DNA of 64,000 nucleotides from SLST01 sp964458555 (GTDB lineage Bacteria > Spirochaetota > Spirochaetia > DSM-27196 > SLST01). The stretch covers positions 1 to 64,000 of the forward strand of contig CAYWJH010000004.1 of assembly GCA_964458555.1 (NCBI GenBank), written 5' to 3'. Both the position numbers and the translations under genes were made by a program. Of the stretch, positions 33,618-41,513 are shown piece by piece. The notes beneath the pieces were generated by a model. It did no database searches. It saw nothing but the letters and a program-made list of their open reading frames with translations, and was not told the origin of the DNA. How positions within the stretch are numbered: the stretch's first letter is position 1; each line of letters opens with the position of its first letter.

Positions 33618-34652
33618 TCAGTACTCCCGGTCGAGGAGCTTGCCGGCGACCGCGCCGAGCGCCTCGCGCAGACGCGGCTCTCCCAACGCGCCGATCGCCC
33701 GTCGTGCGCGGGACGTGTAGGCCGCTGCGCTCGAGCGCGCGGCGCGAAGGCCGCCCGCATTTCGGATCGCGGCCACCGCCTCGCGGAGGCCGTCCTCGTC
33801 GGACGGCGGCGGCACGACCAGCTCCTGGATCCGCGGGTCCCGGGTCACCGCGACGATCACCGGCAGCGTGTAGATGCCCGCGCGGAGGTCGGAGGCGGCC
33901 GGTTTCCCGATCGCGTCCGGGCGAGCGGTGAAGTCGAGAATGTCGTCGATCACCTGAAACGCCATACCCAGGTTGTAGCCCGCTCGCGCGAGCATGGCGA
34001 TCTGTCCGGCTTGCGCCTTCGTCTCCGACGCGCCGGTCACGAGGCTCAGCCCGAACAGCGTGGCGGTCTTGCCCGCGATGCGGCGCAGATAGGCGCGGCG
34101 GCTGAACGCGTCTCGTCCGGCCTCGAACATCTGGTTGATCTCTCCGCGGACGAGGTGGCCGACGGCGGCGGCGAGGCGCAGCGCGTTCTCGCGCTCGGTC
34201 CCCTCGGCGATCATCGAGAAGCAGCGCGAGAGCAGATAATCGCCCATGAGCACCGCCTGCTTGCGGCCGTAGAGCGCGTGCAGCGACGGGTCGCCGCGGC
34301 GCCGGTCGGCGTCGTCGATCACGTCGTCGTGCACCAGGGTCGCGATGTGGAGCGTTTCTATCGCCGCGGCGATCTGGATGAGCCGCTCGTCGGCGGGTCG
34401 ATCCGATCGGCCACGGCCGGCCCACGATCCGATGAGCACGAAGCCCGGACGGAGCATCTTGCCAGGCCGGGCGACGTACTGCGAGAGCGCGTTCCCGATC
34501 GGTCCGCCCGCCGAGGCGGCGACGTCGACCACGAGCTCGTGGATACGCCGCAGGTCGTGCGCGAGCTCCGGCACGTCGGCCCAGAACGGGAAGTCGGAGA
34601 ATGGAAGGCCCCGCGAGGAAGCGGGGCCTGGAAGCGCAGCCGAGCTACTCAA
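33618..34652 (-). CDS. Polyprenyl (octaprenyl/heptaprenyl) diphosphate synthase
   Basis: 344 residues from TTG 34652; a GTG at 34574 would give 318. First Asp-rich motif VHDDVIDDADRRRGDPS (DDxxxD-type), second FQVIDDILDF (DDxxD-like), plus GKMLRPGFVLIGSW and GKTATLFGLS, as in IspB/HepT enzymes that build quinone side chains. I kept the TTG because FWADVPELAHDL before the GTG looks like genuine family N-terminus and TTG directly abuts the NDH-2 stop (TAATTG). With NDH-2 and ApbE next to it, it parallels dmkB of flavin-based EET loci. Confidence 0.87.
   Translation of the reverse strand: MSSSAALPGPASSRGLPFSDFPFWADVPELAHDLRRIHELVVDVAASAGGPIGNALSQYVARPGKMLRPGFVLIGSWAGRGRSDRPADERLIQIAAAIETLHIATLVHDDVIDDADRRRGDPSLHALYGRKQAVLMGDYLLSRCFSMIAEGTERENALRLAAAVGHLVRGEINQMFEAGRDAFSRRAYLRRIAGKTATLFGLSLVTGASETKAQAGQIAMLARAGYNLGMAFQVIDDILDFTARPDAIGKPAASDLRAGIYTLPVIVAVTRDPRIQELVVPPPSDEDGLREAVAAIRNAGGLRAARSSAAAYTSRARRAIGALGEPRLREALGAVAGKLLDREY
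34606..34629 (-). terminator. Strong hairpin downstream of NDH-2, inside the 5' end of the polyprenyl synthase ORF
   Basis: On the minus strand a perfect 9-bp stem AGGCCCCGC / GCGGGGCCT with a 6-nt loop (TTCCTC), followed by TTCCATTCTCC-like pyrimidines. It looks like an intrinsic terminator or attenuator for the NDH-2 transcript, yet lies within codons 9-16 of the next ORF if that starts at TTG 34652. Confidence 0.5.
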
Positions 34653-36620
34653 TTACGGACGCGGCTCCCCGGTGTAGAGATAGGTCTTCTTCGCGAGCTT
34701 CGTACCATTCCACTTCTCGTGCAGCCACGGCATTACGTAGTGGTCGAGCCCGAATCCGCGTCCGGCACCGCCGAGCATGACGATCGACGCCATGATGTAC
34801 CACAGCAGCTCGGGGTTGCCCCAGCCGGACGCGATGAACATCACGCTGAAGCCGATCGAAACGACCGCGGCCGGGAAGGTGAGCAGTCCGCCAATAAGCG
34901 CGAGACCGATCGCCACCTGGCCGAGCACGACCGCGCTCTGGAGCAGGAAGGCGAGCAGCGGCGACGCGCTCAGGACCGTCTCCGCGAACCAGGTGTAGAT
35001 GCCCAGCGCCTCGATGAGCGGCTCGCCGTACTCGCCCGCCGCAGCGGCACCCTCGCCCGCGGCCGGGGTTGCGGCGCTCGCCGCGTCGGTTGCGGCGCTC
35101 GTCGCGTCGCCGTAGTTCACTCCGGGCAGCTTGATCGCACCGGTCCACACCTCCGAAAGGCCCTCGTCGCCCGGATTGAGCCAGCCTTCGGTGATGTGCT
35201 TGATCCCTTCGGCGAGCCATTTGCCGCCGAGCCAAAGCCGCAGCGGGACCGCCCAGTAGACGGGGATCTTCCACGCAAAGTGGCCCTCCACGAAGGACCG
35301 CTGGTCCTTGATCGTGAGGAACTCGTGCTGGATATACTCCCAGACCGCGTTGATGCCCGCGAGCCCGAGGAGGTAGTGCATGTTGATGAGGTGCTTGACC
35401 CCCATCGCGAAGATGCCGGAGAGCGACATCCCCATGACGTGCGCAACGCCGTAGCGCCCGCCAATGGAGACCATGAAGCCGTGGTAGTTCGATTCGAACT
35501 TCTTCTTTTCCTTGCCCTCGATGTCGGCGATGACGTTTTCGGACGCCGTCTCCGCGGTCTGAAGCGCGGTCTCGACGATCTGCGGAACGACCTTGTCGCC
35601 TTCGACGAACCAGATCATGTCGCCCACGAGGTAGACGTTGCGGTAGTCGACCGACTGCATCTGCTGGTTCACGAGCACGCGCCCGCGCTGGCCGACGACG
35701 TAGCGCTCTTCCTCGTCGAAGTGACAGCCCGCCATGCCGTGGATACCCTCGACGGAGGCGACCGAGCACTCGTCGCTCGAGCACCTGCCCTTCGTCAGGG
35801 GGATCTTCGCGGTGAACTCTGACCCCTGGATACCGGCGGTCCAGATGAAGGTGTCGGTGGGCAGCTCACGGTCTTCTTCGAGCTTCACCACACCCTCGTC
35901 GGCGCCGACGATCGTCGTGCTGAGCATGACCTCGCAGCCGATCTTTTTGAGGTACTTCGCCGCCTTCACCTGCGGCTTGCCCGGCAGGTTCGGCAGAATG
36001 TTGTCCTTCATCTCGACGACGCGGATCGTGACCTCGTCCTTCTTGATGTGATACTTCGGGCAGAGCTGGTCACGGCGCTCGCAGAGCTCGCCGGCGAGCT
36101 CGATGCCCGTGAACCCGGCGCCGGCGATCACGAAGCTGAGCATGCGCTCGCGGATCTTCGGGTCCGGCTCCTTCGCCGCCTCGCGGAAGCGCTCCTCGAC
36201 GTGGGTCCGGATCCGGATCGCGTCCTCGAGCGACCAGAGCGTGAAGCTGTTCTCCTGCACGCCCGGGATGCCGAAGAACTCCGGCCGACCGCCGGTTCCG
36301 ACGATCAGGTAGTCGTATTCGTACGACGCCGTCTCCGACTTCATGACGTTATTGTCGAAGTCGATCGACTCGATTTCGTCGATGAATACCTTTACATTCG
36401 TACCGGCGAAGATCTTCCGGAAGCTGACCTGGACCGCTTCGGGTTCGGTCCGCGAGCCGGCGATCTCGTGCAACTCGGTCATCAGCGTGTGATACGGGTT
36501 GCGATCGACGAGAAACACTTCGACGTCGTCGTTGCGCTTGAAGTGTTTGTAGAGCTTCTTGGCGGCTTCGACGCCACCGTAGCCGCCGCCGAGGACGGCG
36601 ATCCTGGTTCTTTCAGACAT
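34653..36620 (-). CDS. ndh2: Type II NADH dehydrogenase with fused C-terminal DoxX-like membrane domain (EET Ndh2-like)
   Basis: 655 residues against about 400-450 for ordinary NDH-2. FAD site AVLGGGYGGVEAAKKLYKHF (7-26), NAD(H) site VIAGAGFTGIELAGELCE, VYLVGDMIWFVEGDKVVPQI. After the flavoprotein (to about 440) come membrane segments and an Ala/Gly linker (about 530-550), then a four-helix DoxX-like module (about 560-640). It would oxidise NADH and reduce a quinone at the membrane. The added membrane domain is also a feature of Listeria-type Ndh2 used for extracellular electron transfer. Promoter TTTACC-17-TACTAT and an AAGGAG site precede it. Confidence 0.85.
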   Translation of the reverse strand: MSERTRIAVLGGGYGGVEAAKKLYKHFKRNDDVEVFLVDRNPYHTLMTELHEIAGSRTEPEAVQVSFRKIFAGTNVKVFIDEIESIDFDNNVMKSETASYEYDYLIVGTGGRPEFFGIPGVQENSFTLWSLEDAIRIRTHVEERFREAAKEPDPKIRERMLSFVIAGAGFTGIELAGELCERRDQLCPKYHIKKDEVTIRVVEMKDNILPNLPGKPQVKAAKYLKKIGCEVMLSTTIVGADEGVVKLEEDRELPTDTFIWTAGIQGSEFTAKIPLTKGRCSSDECSVASVEGIHGMAGCHFDEEERYVVGQRGRVLVNQQMQSVDYRNVYLVGDMIWFVEGDKVVPQIVETALQTAETASENVIADIEGKEKKKFESNYHGFMVSIGGRYGVAHVMGMSLSGIFAMGVKHLINMHYLLGLAGINAVWEYIQHEFLTIKDQRSFVEGHFAWKIPVYWAVPLRLWLGGKWLAEGIKHITEGWLNPGDEGLSEVWTGAIKLPGVNYGDATSAATDAASAATPAAGEGAAAAGEYGEPLIEALGIYTWFAETVLSASPLLAFLLQSAVVLGQVAIGLALIGGLLTFPAAVVSIGFSVMFIASGWGNPELLWYIMASIVMLGGAGRGFGLDHYVMPWLHEKWNGTKLAKKTYLYTGEPRP

Positions 36621-36666
36621 GCGTTCTCCTTGCGTTCGGAGTGAGACGTACGAGTATGTGAGGAAA

Positions 36667-36695
36667 ATAGTACCTTATATATCGATTTCGGTAAA
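36667..36695 (-). promoter_or_regulatory. Promoter of ndh2-polyprenyl synthase operon
   Basis: TTTACC (36695-36690), 17 nt, TACTAT (36672-36667), then a leader with AAGGAG before ATG 36620. The whole intergenic stretch 36621-36740 is AT-rich for this genome and must also hold the divergent apbE promoter; TTGTGC-16-GCACAA (36721-36748) is a possible operator. Confidence 0.6.
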
Positions 36696-36740
36696 CACTT
36701 CTTTGCACTAAGCGCGCGATTTGTGCCAGAAAGAGGGACA

Positions 36741-37871
36741 ATGCACAATAAACCACCTTCCGTCACAACAAATCGGTTTTATCCTGGATCGGTGCGGGCC
36801 GATTGGACCGTCTCGCCGGCGAGGTCGGTGGTCATCCGGGCCGCCACGGCGATCCTCGTCGCGGCGGCCGTGGCGCTCCTGCTCGCCGGCTGTGGCTCGG
36901 CGCCTACCGAGCGGCATTCGGAGACCGAGCTCCTGCTCGGAACGACCGTCAGCGTCACGACCTACGGCGACGTCCCCGACGAGGTCTACTCGCGCGTCTT
37001 CGATCGCGTGCTCGAGATCGAAGAGAAGATGAGCACGAGCGAAGAGGACTATAGCATGACCGAGCTGATGGCGGTCAACGACGCGGCCGGTGAGATGCCG
37101 ATCGGCGTCTCCGAGGACACGTTCCGGGTCGTCGCGCAGGCCGTCGACTACTCGCGGCTCACCGGCGGCGCGTTCGACGTCTCGGTACAGCCGCTCGTCT
37201 CGCTCTGGGGCATCGGAACCGAATGGGCCGCGATTCCGCCCGAAGAAGAGATTCGAGCGGCCGTCGCCGCGGTCGACTACCGCGCCGTCCGGCTCGACCC
37301 GCCGAGCCAGGAGATCTTCCTCCCCGAGCCGGACATGGGCATAGACGTGGGCGGGATCGCGAAGGGGTACGCCGCAGACGAGGCCGCGCGCATCCTCCGC
37401 GAGGAAGGGGTAGAGAGTGCGCTTCTCGACTTCGGCGGCAATATCCAGACGGTGGGGACGAAGCCCGACGGCTCGGCGTGGCGGATCGGTATCCAGGTGC
37501 CCGACGCGACGCGCGGACAGTACGTTGGCATCGCAGACGTCGTCGACCTCTCGGTCGTCACCTCCGGCACCTACGAGCGCTACTTCGTCGAGGACGGGGT
37601 TCGCTACCATCATATCCTCGACACGACCACCGGGCATCCGGTGCGCAACGGGCTCGCCAGCGTGACCATCATCACCGGCGAGTCGATCAGGGCCGATGCG
37701 TTGTCGACTGCGGTCTTCGCCATGGGGCTCGAGGACGGGCTCGCCTTCGTAGAGGGTCTCGCCGAGGTAGAAGCGTTCTTCGTGACGACCGAGCGCGAGG
37801 TCATCATGACCAGCGGCATGGACGAGTACTTCGAGCTGACGAACGAGCAGTTCACGCTGGCCGATCGCTGA
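36741..37871 (+). CDS. apbE: FAD:protein FMN transferase ApbE, lipoprotein form
   Basis: 376 residues from ATG 36741; GTG 36723 is an alternative. The signal peptide ends in lipobox VALLLAGCGSAP, so the enzyme is tethered outside the cytoplasm. Family motifs are present: LLLGTTVSVTTYGDV, DVSVQPLVSLWGIG, DVGGIAKGYAADEAARILRE (Mg/FAD site), ALLDFGGNIQTVG, HHILDTTTGHPV and RADALSTAVFAMG. ApbE uses FAD to attach FMN to a Thr/Ser of partner proteins. A duplicated FMN-binding lipoprotein is encoded convergently 12 nt away and is the obvious partner. It corresponds to fmnA of Listeria EET loci. Confidence 0.92.
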   Translation: MHNKPPSVTTNRFYPGSVRADWTVSPARSVVIRAATAILVAAAVALLLAGCGSAPTERHSETELLLGTTVSVTTYGDVPDEVYSRVFDRVLEIEEKMSTSEEDYSMTELMAVNDAAGEMPIGVSEDTFRVVAQAVDYSRLTGGAFDVSVQPLVSLWGIGTEWAAIPPEEEIRAAVAAVDYRAVRLDPPSQEIFLPEPDMGIDVGGIAKGYAADEAARILREEGVESALLDFGGNIQTVGTKPDGSAWRIGIQVPDATRGQYVGIADVVDLSVVTSGTYERYFVEDGVRYHHILDTTTGHPVRNGLASVTIITGESIRADALSTAVFAMGLEDGLAFVEGLAEVEAFFVTTEREVIMTSGMDEYFELTNEQFTLADR

Positions 37872-37883
37872 CGCGGGCCGGCG

Positions 37884-38732
37884 CTACCGGCAGAGCCGGT
37901 TCGGAAGCGGCGCCTCGACCCGGTCGCGCGCGATCCGCTCGGCGAGCGCGACGAATCGCGCCGACGACAACGTCGCCCCGGCGACGGCGTCGACCTGCGG
38001 CTCGGACGGCTGCGCGGCGATCAGGCGTTCGACGAGCGTGGACCCGACCTCCGCCGACGTGATCCCGGATGCGGTCGCAAAGCGTTCCTGGTAGGCAGCG
38101 TCGTCGCGCTTGCGACGCACCGACCCGTCGAGCTCGCGACGCACCTCGCGGTACGAGCCGGCGGTAAGGCCGTCGCCGTCGTAGGCGAGCACGAGCTCCG
38201 CACGCCAGCCGAGCTCGTCGGGCTCGTCGGAGGCGGTGTACGGTCCGGGCGTCGCGACGACATCGAGCCCGGCGGCGTCCGTCGTGAGCCCGACCTTCGC
38301 GGCCGCGAGCGCGCGCCGGGCGAGCACGTCGAAAGTGACCGACCACGTCACCGCGTTCACGGCTGCGGGCAGCGGCACCGTCTGACGCTCGATCAGTCGC
38401 GAGCGTAGCTCGTCGAAGAGCGCGAGCAGATCGGTCCCGGTATCGAGACGGTAGCGCTCGACGAAACGCTCGGTCTCCGAGAGGCGCTCCCCGGCCGCGT
38501 CGACCGCGTCGAAGCAGACGATGTCCACGAGCCCGGCGCGCACGCGCAGGTAGATGAAGGGACGCCACCCCTCGGGACCGGTGTGCGAGTAGGCCGCTGC
38601 GTACGTGCCGTCGCGGTAGAGCGGCGTTCCGTCGGCCGCGCGGAGCGCATCGGGGTCGGTCTCGGGCGGACCGCACGCGACGAGTACCGAAGCCGCGGCT
38701 ACGAGGACGAGGAGCTCAGAACGTCTGCGCAT
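37884..38732 (-). CDS. Duplicated FMN-binding-domain lipoprotein (PplA-like)
   Basis: 282 residues from ATG 38732. Lipobox VAAASVLVACGPPE. Domain 1 (about 35-150) starts DGTYAAAYSHTGPEGWRPFI then LVDIVCFDAVDAAGERLSE, the pheromone/PplA-type pattern. Its expected flavinylation site reads VNAVTWSVTFDVLARRAL, so [ST]GAT is lost. Domain 2 (about 170-275) keeps VDAVAGATLSSARFVALAER with the Thr that ApbE modifies. So probably only one covalent FMN is carried. It would pass electrons from the membrane quinone pool to external acceptors. It overlaps the NusG-II gene by 17 nt and is convergent with apbE. Confidence 0.78.
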   Translation of the reverse strand: MRRRSELLVLVAAASVLVACGPPETDPDALRAADGTPLYRDGTYAAAYSHTGPEGWRPFIYLRVRAGLVDIVCFDAVDAAGERLSETERFVERYRLDTGTDLLALFDELRSRLIERQTVPLPAAVNAVTWSVTFDVLARRALAAAKVGLTTDAAGLDVVATPGPYTASDEPDELGWRAELVLAYDGDGLTAGSYREVRRELDGSVRRKRDDAAYQERFATASGITSAEVGSTLVERLIAAQPSEPQVDAVAGATLSSARFVALAERIARDRVEAPLPNRLCR

Positions 38733-39096
38733 CGACCCCGTCCTCGTCTTCGGCGCCCTCCACGCGAACGAAGACGCGGTTGGGCAGGCAGGCGGTCCAC
38801 TGTCCGGACTGGTCAAGCCATCCGGCGGCGATGCAGAGCTTGTCGCGGCACGGGCTCGAATGGACGTGCACTCGCCCCTCCTCGATCTCGACGACCGTGT
38901 CGCCGAGCGGTCCGGCGACCGGGATCGTGCGGTCGACGTCGAGCGGGTAGAGGAAGGTACCCTCGTCGGTCTCGATGCTGACCTCGCTCGCCTGCGCGCG
39001 TCCGCCAAAGGCGAAGACGCTCGCGGCGACGACCGTCGCGATGGACACGAGGAGCGCGACGTAGTCGAGCGGGCGTGTCACGAACCGTCGGCTCAT
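38716..39096 (-). CDS. NusG domain II protein (EetA-like), membrane-anchored
   Basis: 126 residues. One N-terminal membrane helix (YVALLVSIATVVAASVFAF) then a small beta domain with the NusG_II Cys pattern SSPCRDKLCIAAGW and TACLPNRVFVRVEG. This stand-alone domain (unrelated in role to transcription factor NusG) accompanies flavin-based electron-transfer genes; Listeria EetA is of this kind, as I recall. Here it is directly upstream of the FMN lipoprotein (17-nt overlap). The usual partner, a Gx/ECF-like membrane protein (EetB), is not in the window. Confidence 0.75.
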   Translation of the reverse strand: MSRRFVTRPLDYVALLVSIATVVAASVFAFGGRAQASEVSIETDEGTFLYPLDVDRTIPVAGPLGDTVVEIEEGRVHVHSSPCRDKLCIAAGWLDQSGQWTACLPNRVFVRVEGAEDEDGVDAQTF

Positions 39097-39112
39097 GGTT
39101 CGACGCCCATCC

Positions 39113-39859
39113 TTACTTCCGCCGCTTGTCGCGGATGTAGATCTGCTTCCCGGCCGAGTTCACGGTCGAGCGTTCGTCGATGTGGAAGAGATCGATCGCC
39201 GTCACGAGCTCGCCGAGCTTCTTGTACCCGTAGTTGCGCGGGTCGAACTCGGGCGCCTTGTTGGCGATATTCTGTCCCACCGTACCCAGGTTCGCCCAGC
39301 CGGTCTCATCGGCGGAGTCTTCCGTGGCGTTGCGAAGGAGATTGACCAGGCGCGAATCGCTCTTCATCTCGCGCGCCGTCATCGGCTTCTTCGTAGCCTC
39401 TGCCTTCTCGTCCTCCTGGCGGAGAATCTCGGTGAAGATGAACCGGTCGCAGGCGCCCACGAAGGCCTTGGGCGTCTTCTGCTCGCCGAAGCCGTAGACG
39501 ATGAGCCCCGCCTCGCGAATCCGCGCGGAGAGGCGCGTGAAGTCGCTGTCGCTCGACACGACGCAGAACCCGTCCATCGTCTCGGTATAGAGCAGATCCA
39601 TCGCGTCGATGATCATCGCGCTGTCGGTCGCGTTCTTGCCGCGGGTGTAGGCGAATTGCTGGATGGGCTGGATCGCGTGCTCGAGCAGGACTTCCTTCCA
39701 CCCCTTCAGGTGGGTGCTCGTCCAGTCTCCGTAGATGCGTTTGACGGTCGCAACGCCGTAGTTCGCGATCTCTTCGAGCAGACTCTCGATAATGTCGGGC
39801 CGGGTATTGTCGGCATCAATAAGGACGGCCAATCGTTTCTGACCCTCGCTGTTTGGCAT
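39113..39859 (-). CDS. NYN (LabA/PIN-like) ribonuclease with C-terminal OST-HTH/LOTUS domain
   Basis: 248 residues. NYN domain about 8-150: LAVLIDADNTRPDIIESLLE, KNATDSAMIIDAMDLLYTE and CVVSSDSDFTRLSARIREAG supply the acidic metal-site residues. Residues about 165-245 (LLRNATEDSADETGWANLG; FDPRNYGYKKLGELVTAI) match the OST-HTH/LOTUS RNA-binding domain. The combination suggests an RNA-directed nuclease. Promoter TTGATC-17-TAGTGT ends 6 nt before the ATG (leaderless). The NusG-II gene begins 16 nt downstream, so this may head the transcript of the FMN lipoprotein genes. Confidence 0.85.
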   Translation of the reverse strand: MPNSEGQKRLAVLIDADNTRPDIIESLLEEIANYGVATVKRIYGDWTSTHLKGWKEVLLEHAIQPIQQFAYTRGKNATDSAMIIDAMDLLYTETMDGFCVVSSDSDFTRLSARIREAGLIVYGFGEQKTPKAFVGACDRFIFTEILRQEDEKAEATKKPMTAREMKSDSRLVNLLRNATEDSADETGWANLGTVGQNIANKAPEFDPRNYGYKKLGELVTAIDLFHIDERSTVNSAGKQIYIRDKRRK

Positions 39860-39865
39860 GTGTAG

Positions 39866-39926
39866 ACACTACGGCATCGGGCGCGGATGATCAATGGTTG
39901 ACAGATCGGGCGGGTCGATCGATGCT
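39866..39926. promoter_or_regulatory. Divergent promoters NYN gene / prenol kinase pair
   Basis: Minus: TTGATC (39894-39889), 17 nt, TAGTGT (39871-39866), 6 nt, ATG 39859. Plus: TTGACA (39898-39903), 17 nt, GATGCT (39921-39926), 6 nt, ATG 39933. Neither start codon has a ribosome site. Confidence 0.55.
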
Positions 39927-39932
39927 TAGCCG

Positions 39933-40622
39933 ATGAACTGGTGGGGCATCGTCGTATCGTTCGGCTTCGTATTCGGTTTCATCGGCATCGCTCAGCTGCT
40001 GCTGCGCGCCGGGCGGATCTCTCCTTCGGTCACGCGCAAGGTCGTCCATATTGGCGTCGCTCACTGGTGGATCCTGGCGATGGTCTTCTTCGACCGCTGG
40101 GAGTTCGCAATCGTCGGCCCGGCGGCGTTCATCCTCATCAATCTCGCGAGCTATCTCTTCCGGCTCTTCCCCGCGATGGAGCACGAGAAGCGGAGCCGAA
40201 ACCTGGGAACGGTCTACTTTCCGGTAGCGCTCCTCGCGTGCGTGCTGCTGACGTGGGCGGGGCCGGTGCCCATCTGGGTCGGCGGTCTGGCGATCCTCGT
40301 GCTCGGCTGGGGTGACGGGCTCGCCTCCGTCGTGGGCGAGAGTCGCGGATCGGGCTTGCTGACGGTGTTCGGCGCGACGAAGAGCATCGCAGGAACGGTG
40401 ACCATGTTCGTCGTCTCCACCGTCGTGGTCACCGTCTTCGTCCTTCTGTTCCTCGCGCCGGGCCCACTTGGAAGCGCCGGCGGCGACCCGGCGGTCGCGG
40501 TGCTCGTCGTGCGGATCCTCGCGACAGCGCTCGTGGCCACGCTCGTCGAGCTCGCGACTCCGTTCGGGCTCGACAACCTCACGGTGCCGATCGTGACGCT
40601 CCTGTTCTTCCATCTCGTATGA
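39933..40622 (+). CDS. Dolichol/phytol kinase-like membrane protein (VTE5-type CTP-dependent)
   Basis: 229 residues, about seven membrane helices. Family marks: SVTRKVVHIGVAHWWILAMV, EKRSRNLGTVYFPVALL (the R/K-x-x-x-G-T-x-Y/W-[FY] of phosphatidate cytidylyltransferase/dolichol kinase superfamily), LVLGWGDGLASVVGE and FGATKSIAGTVTMF (the KSxxG motif). VTE5 and SEC59 use CTP to phosphorylate prenyl alcohols. Its stop overlaps the start of a DUF92/VTE6-like gene, so both steps from alcohol to diphosphate could be encoded together. Confidence 0.8.
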   Translation: MNWWGIVVSFGFVFGFIGIAQLLLRAGRISPSVTRKVVHIGVAHWWILAMVFFDRWEFAIVGPAAFILINLASYLFRLFPAMEHEKRSRNLGTVYFPVALLACVLLTWAGPVPIWVGGLAILVLGWGDGLASVVGESRGSGLLTVFGATKSIAGTVTMFVVSTVVVTVFVLLFLAPGPLGSAGGDPAVAVLVVRILATALVATLVELATPFGLDNLTVPIVTLLFFHLV

Positions 40623-41479
40623 CCGACCAGCCCGTCCTGCTTGGGATCGTCGCCGTTCTCCTCAACGCCGGCGCGGGGTACGGCGCGTGGCGCCGCGGAT
40701 CGGTGACCGCCGGCGGCGGGGTGGCCGGCGCGGTCGTCGGCGCCGTCATCCTCTTCGCCGGCGGGTTCACGTACTGGATCATGCTGATGCTGTTTTTCGT
40801 GAGCTCGACCCTCGCGAGTCGTCTGGGCATCCGGCGAAAAAGACGGCTCGAGCGGATGCACGAGAAGGGCAGCCGCCGCGACGCGGTCCAGGTCTTCGCC
40901 AACGGGGCCGTTGCCGCCGTCGCCGTGGTCGCGCTTCGCACGACCGGAGGGCCGGTGTTCGCGCTCGCGGCGGCGGGCGCCTTTGCGAGCGTGAACGCGG
41001 ACACGTGGGCGAGCGAGCTGGGGGTGCTCGCGAGGCGGCCGCCCCGGTCGATCGTGACCTGGCGGGAGCTCGAGCCGGGCACGTCCGGCGGCGTGTCGGT
41101 TCCCGGTACCGTCGCGGCCGCTGCCGGGTCGCTGGCGATCGCGGTGTGGTTCGCGCTTTCGGTGGGCTTCGCGGGTGAGCCGATGGAGGGCGCCGGGGGC
41201 GCGTTGCTCGCTCCCGCGACGATCGGGCCGGCCGCGGCGCTTCTCGTCGTCTGGCTCGCCGGGTTCGTCGGGACGACCGCGGACAGCGTGCTCGGCGCGA
41301 CGGTGCAAGCGCTCTACCGCGACGAAAGCGGCGCGATCACCGAGCGCCGGCGCGGACCCGATGGCCCCAACGAACGCGCGCGGGGGATCCCGTTCGTGAC
41401 GAACGACGTCGTGAACGCGGTGAGCTCGATCGTCGCGGCGGTTGCTGCGGGGTACGGGGGCAGCGTGCTGGGCGCGTAG
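40619..41479 (+). CDS. DUF92 / VTE6-like (prenyl-phosphate kinase) membrane protein
   Basis: 286 residues, about six membrane helices. DUF92 marks: FFVSSTLASRLGIRRKRRLE, GSRRDAVQVFANGAVAAVAV, FASVNADTWASELGVLARRP, GTSGGVSVPGTVAAAAGS, GFVGTTADSVLGATVQALYR and FVTNDVVNAVSS. Plant VTE6, of this family, makes phytyl diphosphate from phytyl phosphate. It is translationally coupled (ATGA 40619-40622) to the VTE5-like gene. The bacterial substrate is unknown; salvage of a prenol for quinone or lipid synthesis is a reasonable guess. Confidence 0.82.
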   Translation: MTDQPVLLGIVAVLLNAGAGYGAWRRGSVTAGGGVAGAVVGAVILFAGGFTYWIMLMLFFVSSTLASRLGIRRKRRLERMHEKGSRRDAVQVFANGAVAAVAVVALRTTGGPVFALAAAGAFASVNADTWASELGVLARRPPRSIVTWRELEPGTSGGVSVPGTVAAAAGSLAIAVWFALSVGFAGEPMEGAGGALLAPATIGPAAALLVVWLAGFVGTTADSVLGATVQALYRDESGAITERRRGPDGPNERARGIPFVTNDVVNAVSSIVAAVAAGYGGSVLGA

Positions 41480-41513
41480 GGCGCCTGAGGGCCGTGCCAG
41501 GCCGCCGACCCGC

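Noticed and set aside
36705..36748. GCAC/GTGC palindromes near apbE as a defined redox-regulator (Rex/Fnr) site
   Set aside because: TTGTGC-16-GCACAA is suggestive, but spacing and flanks do not match a consensus closely enough to name a regulator.
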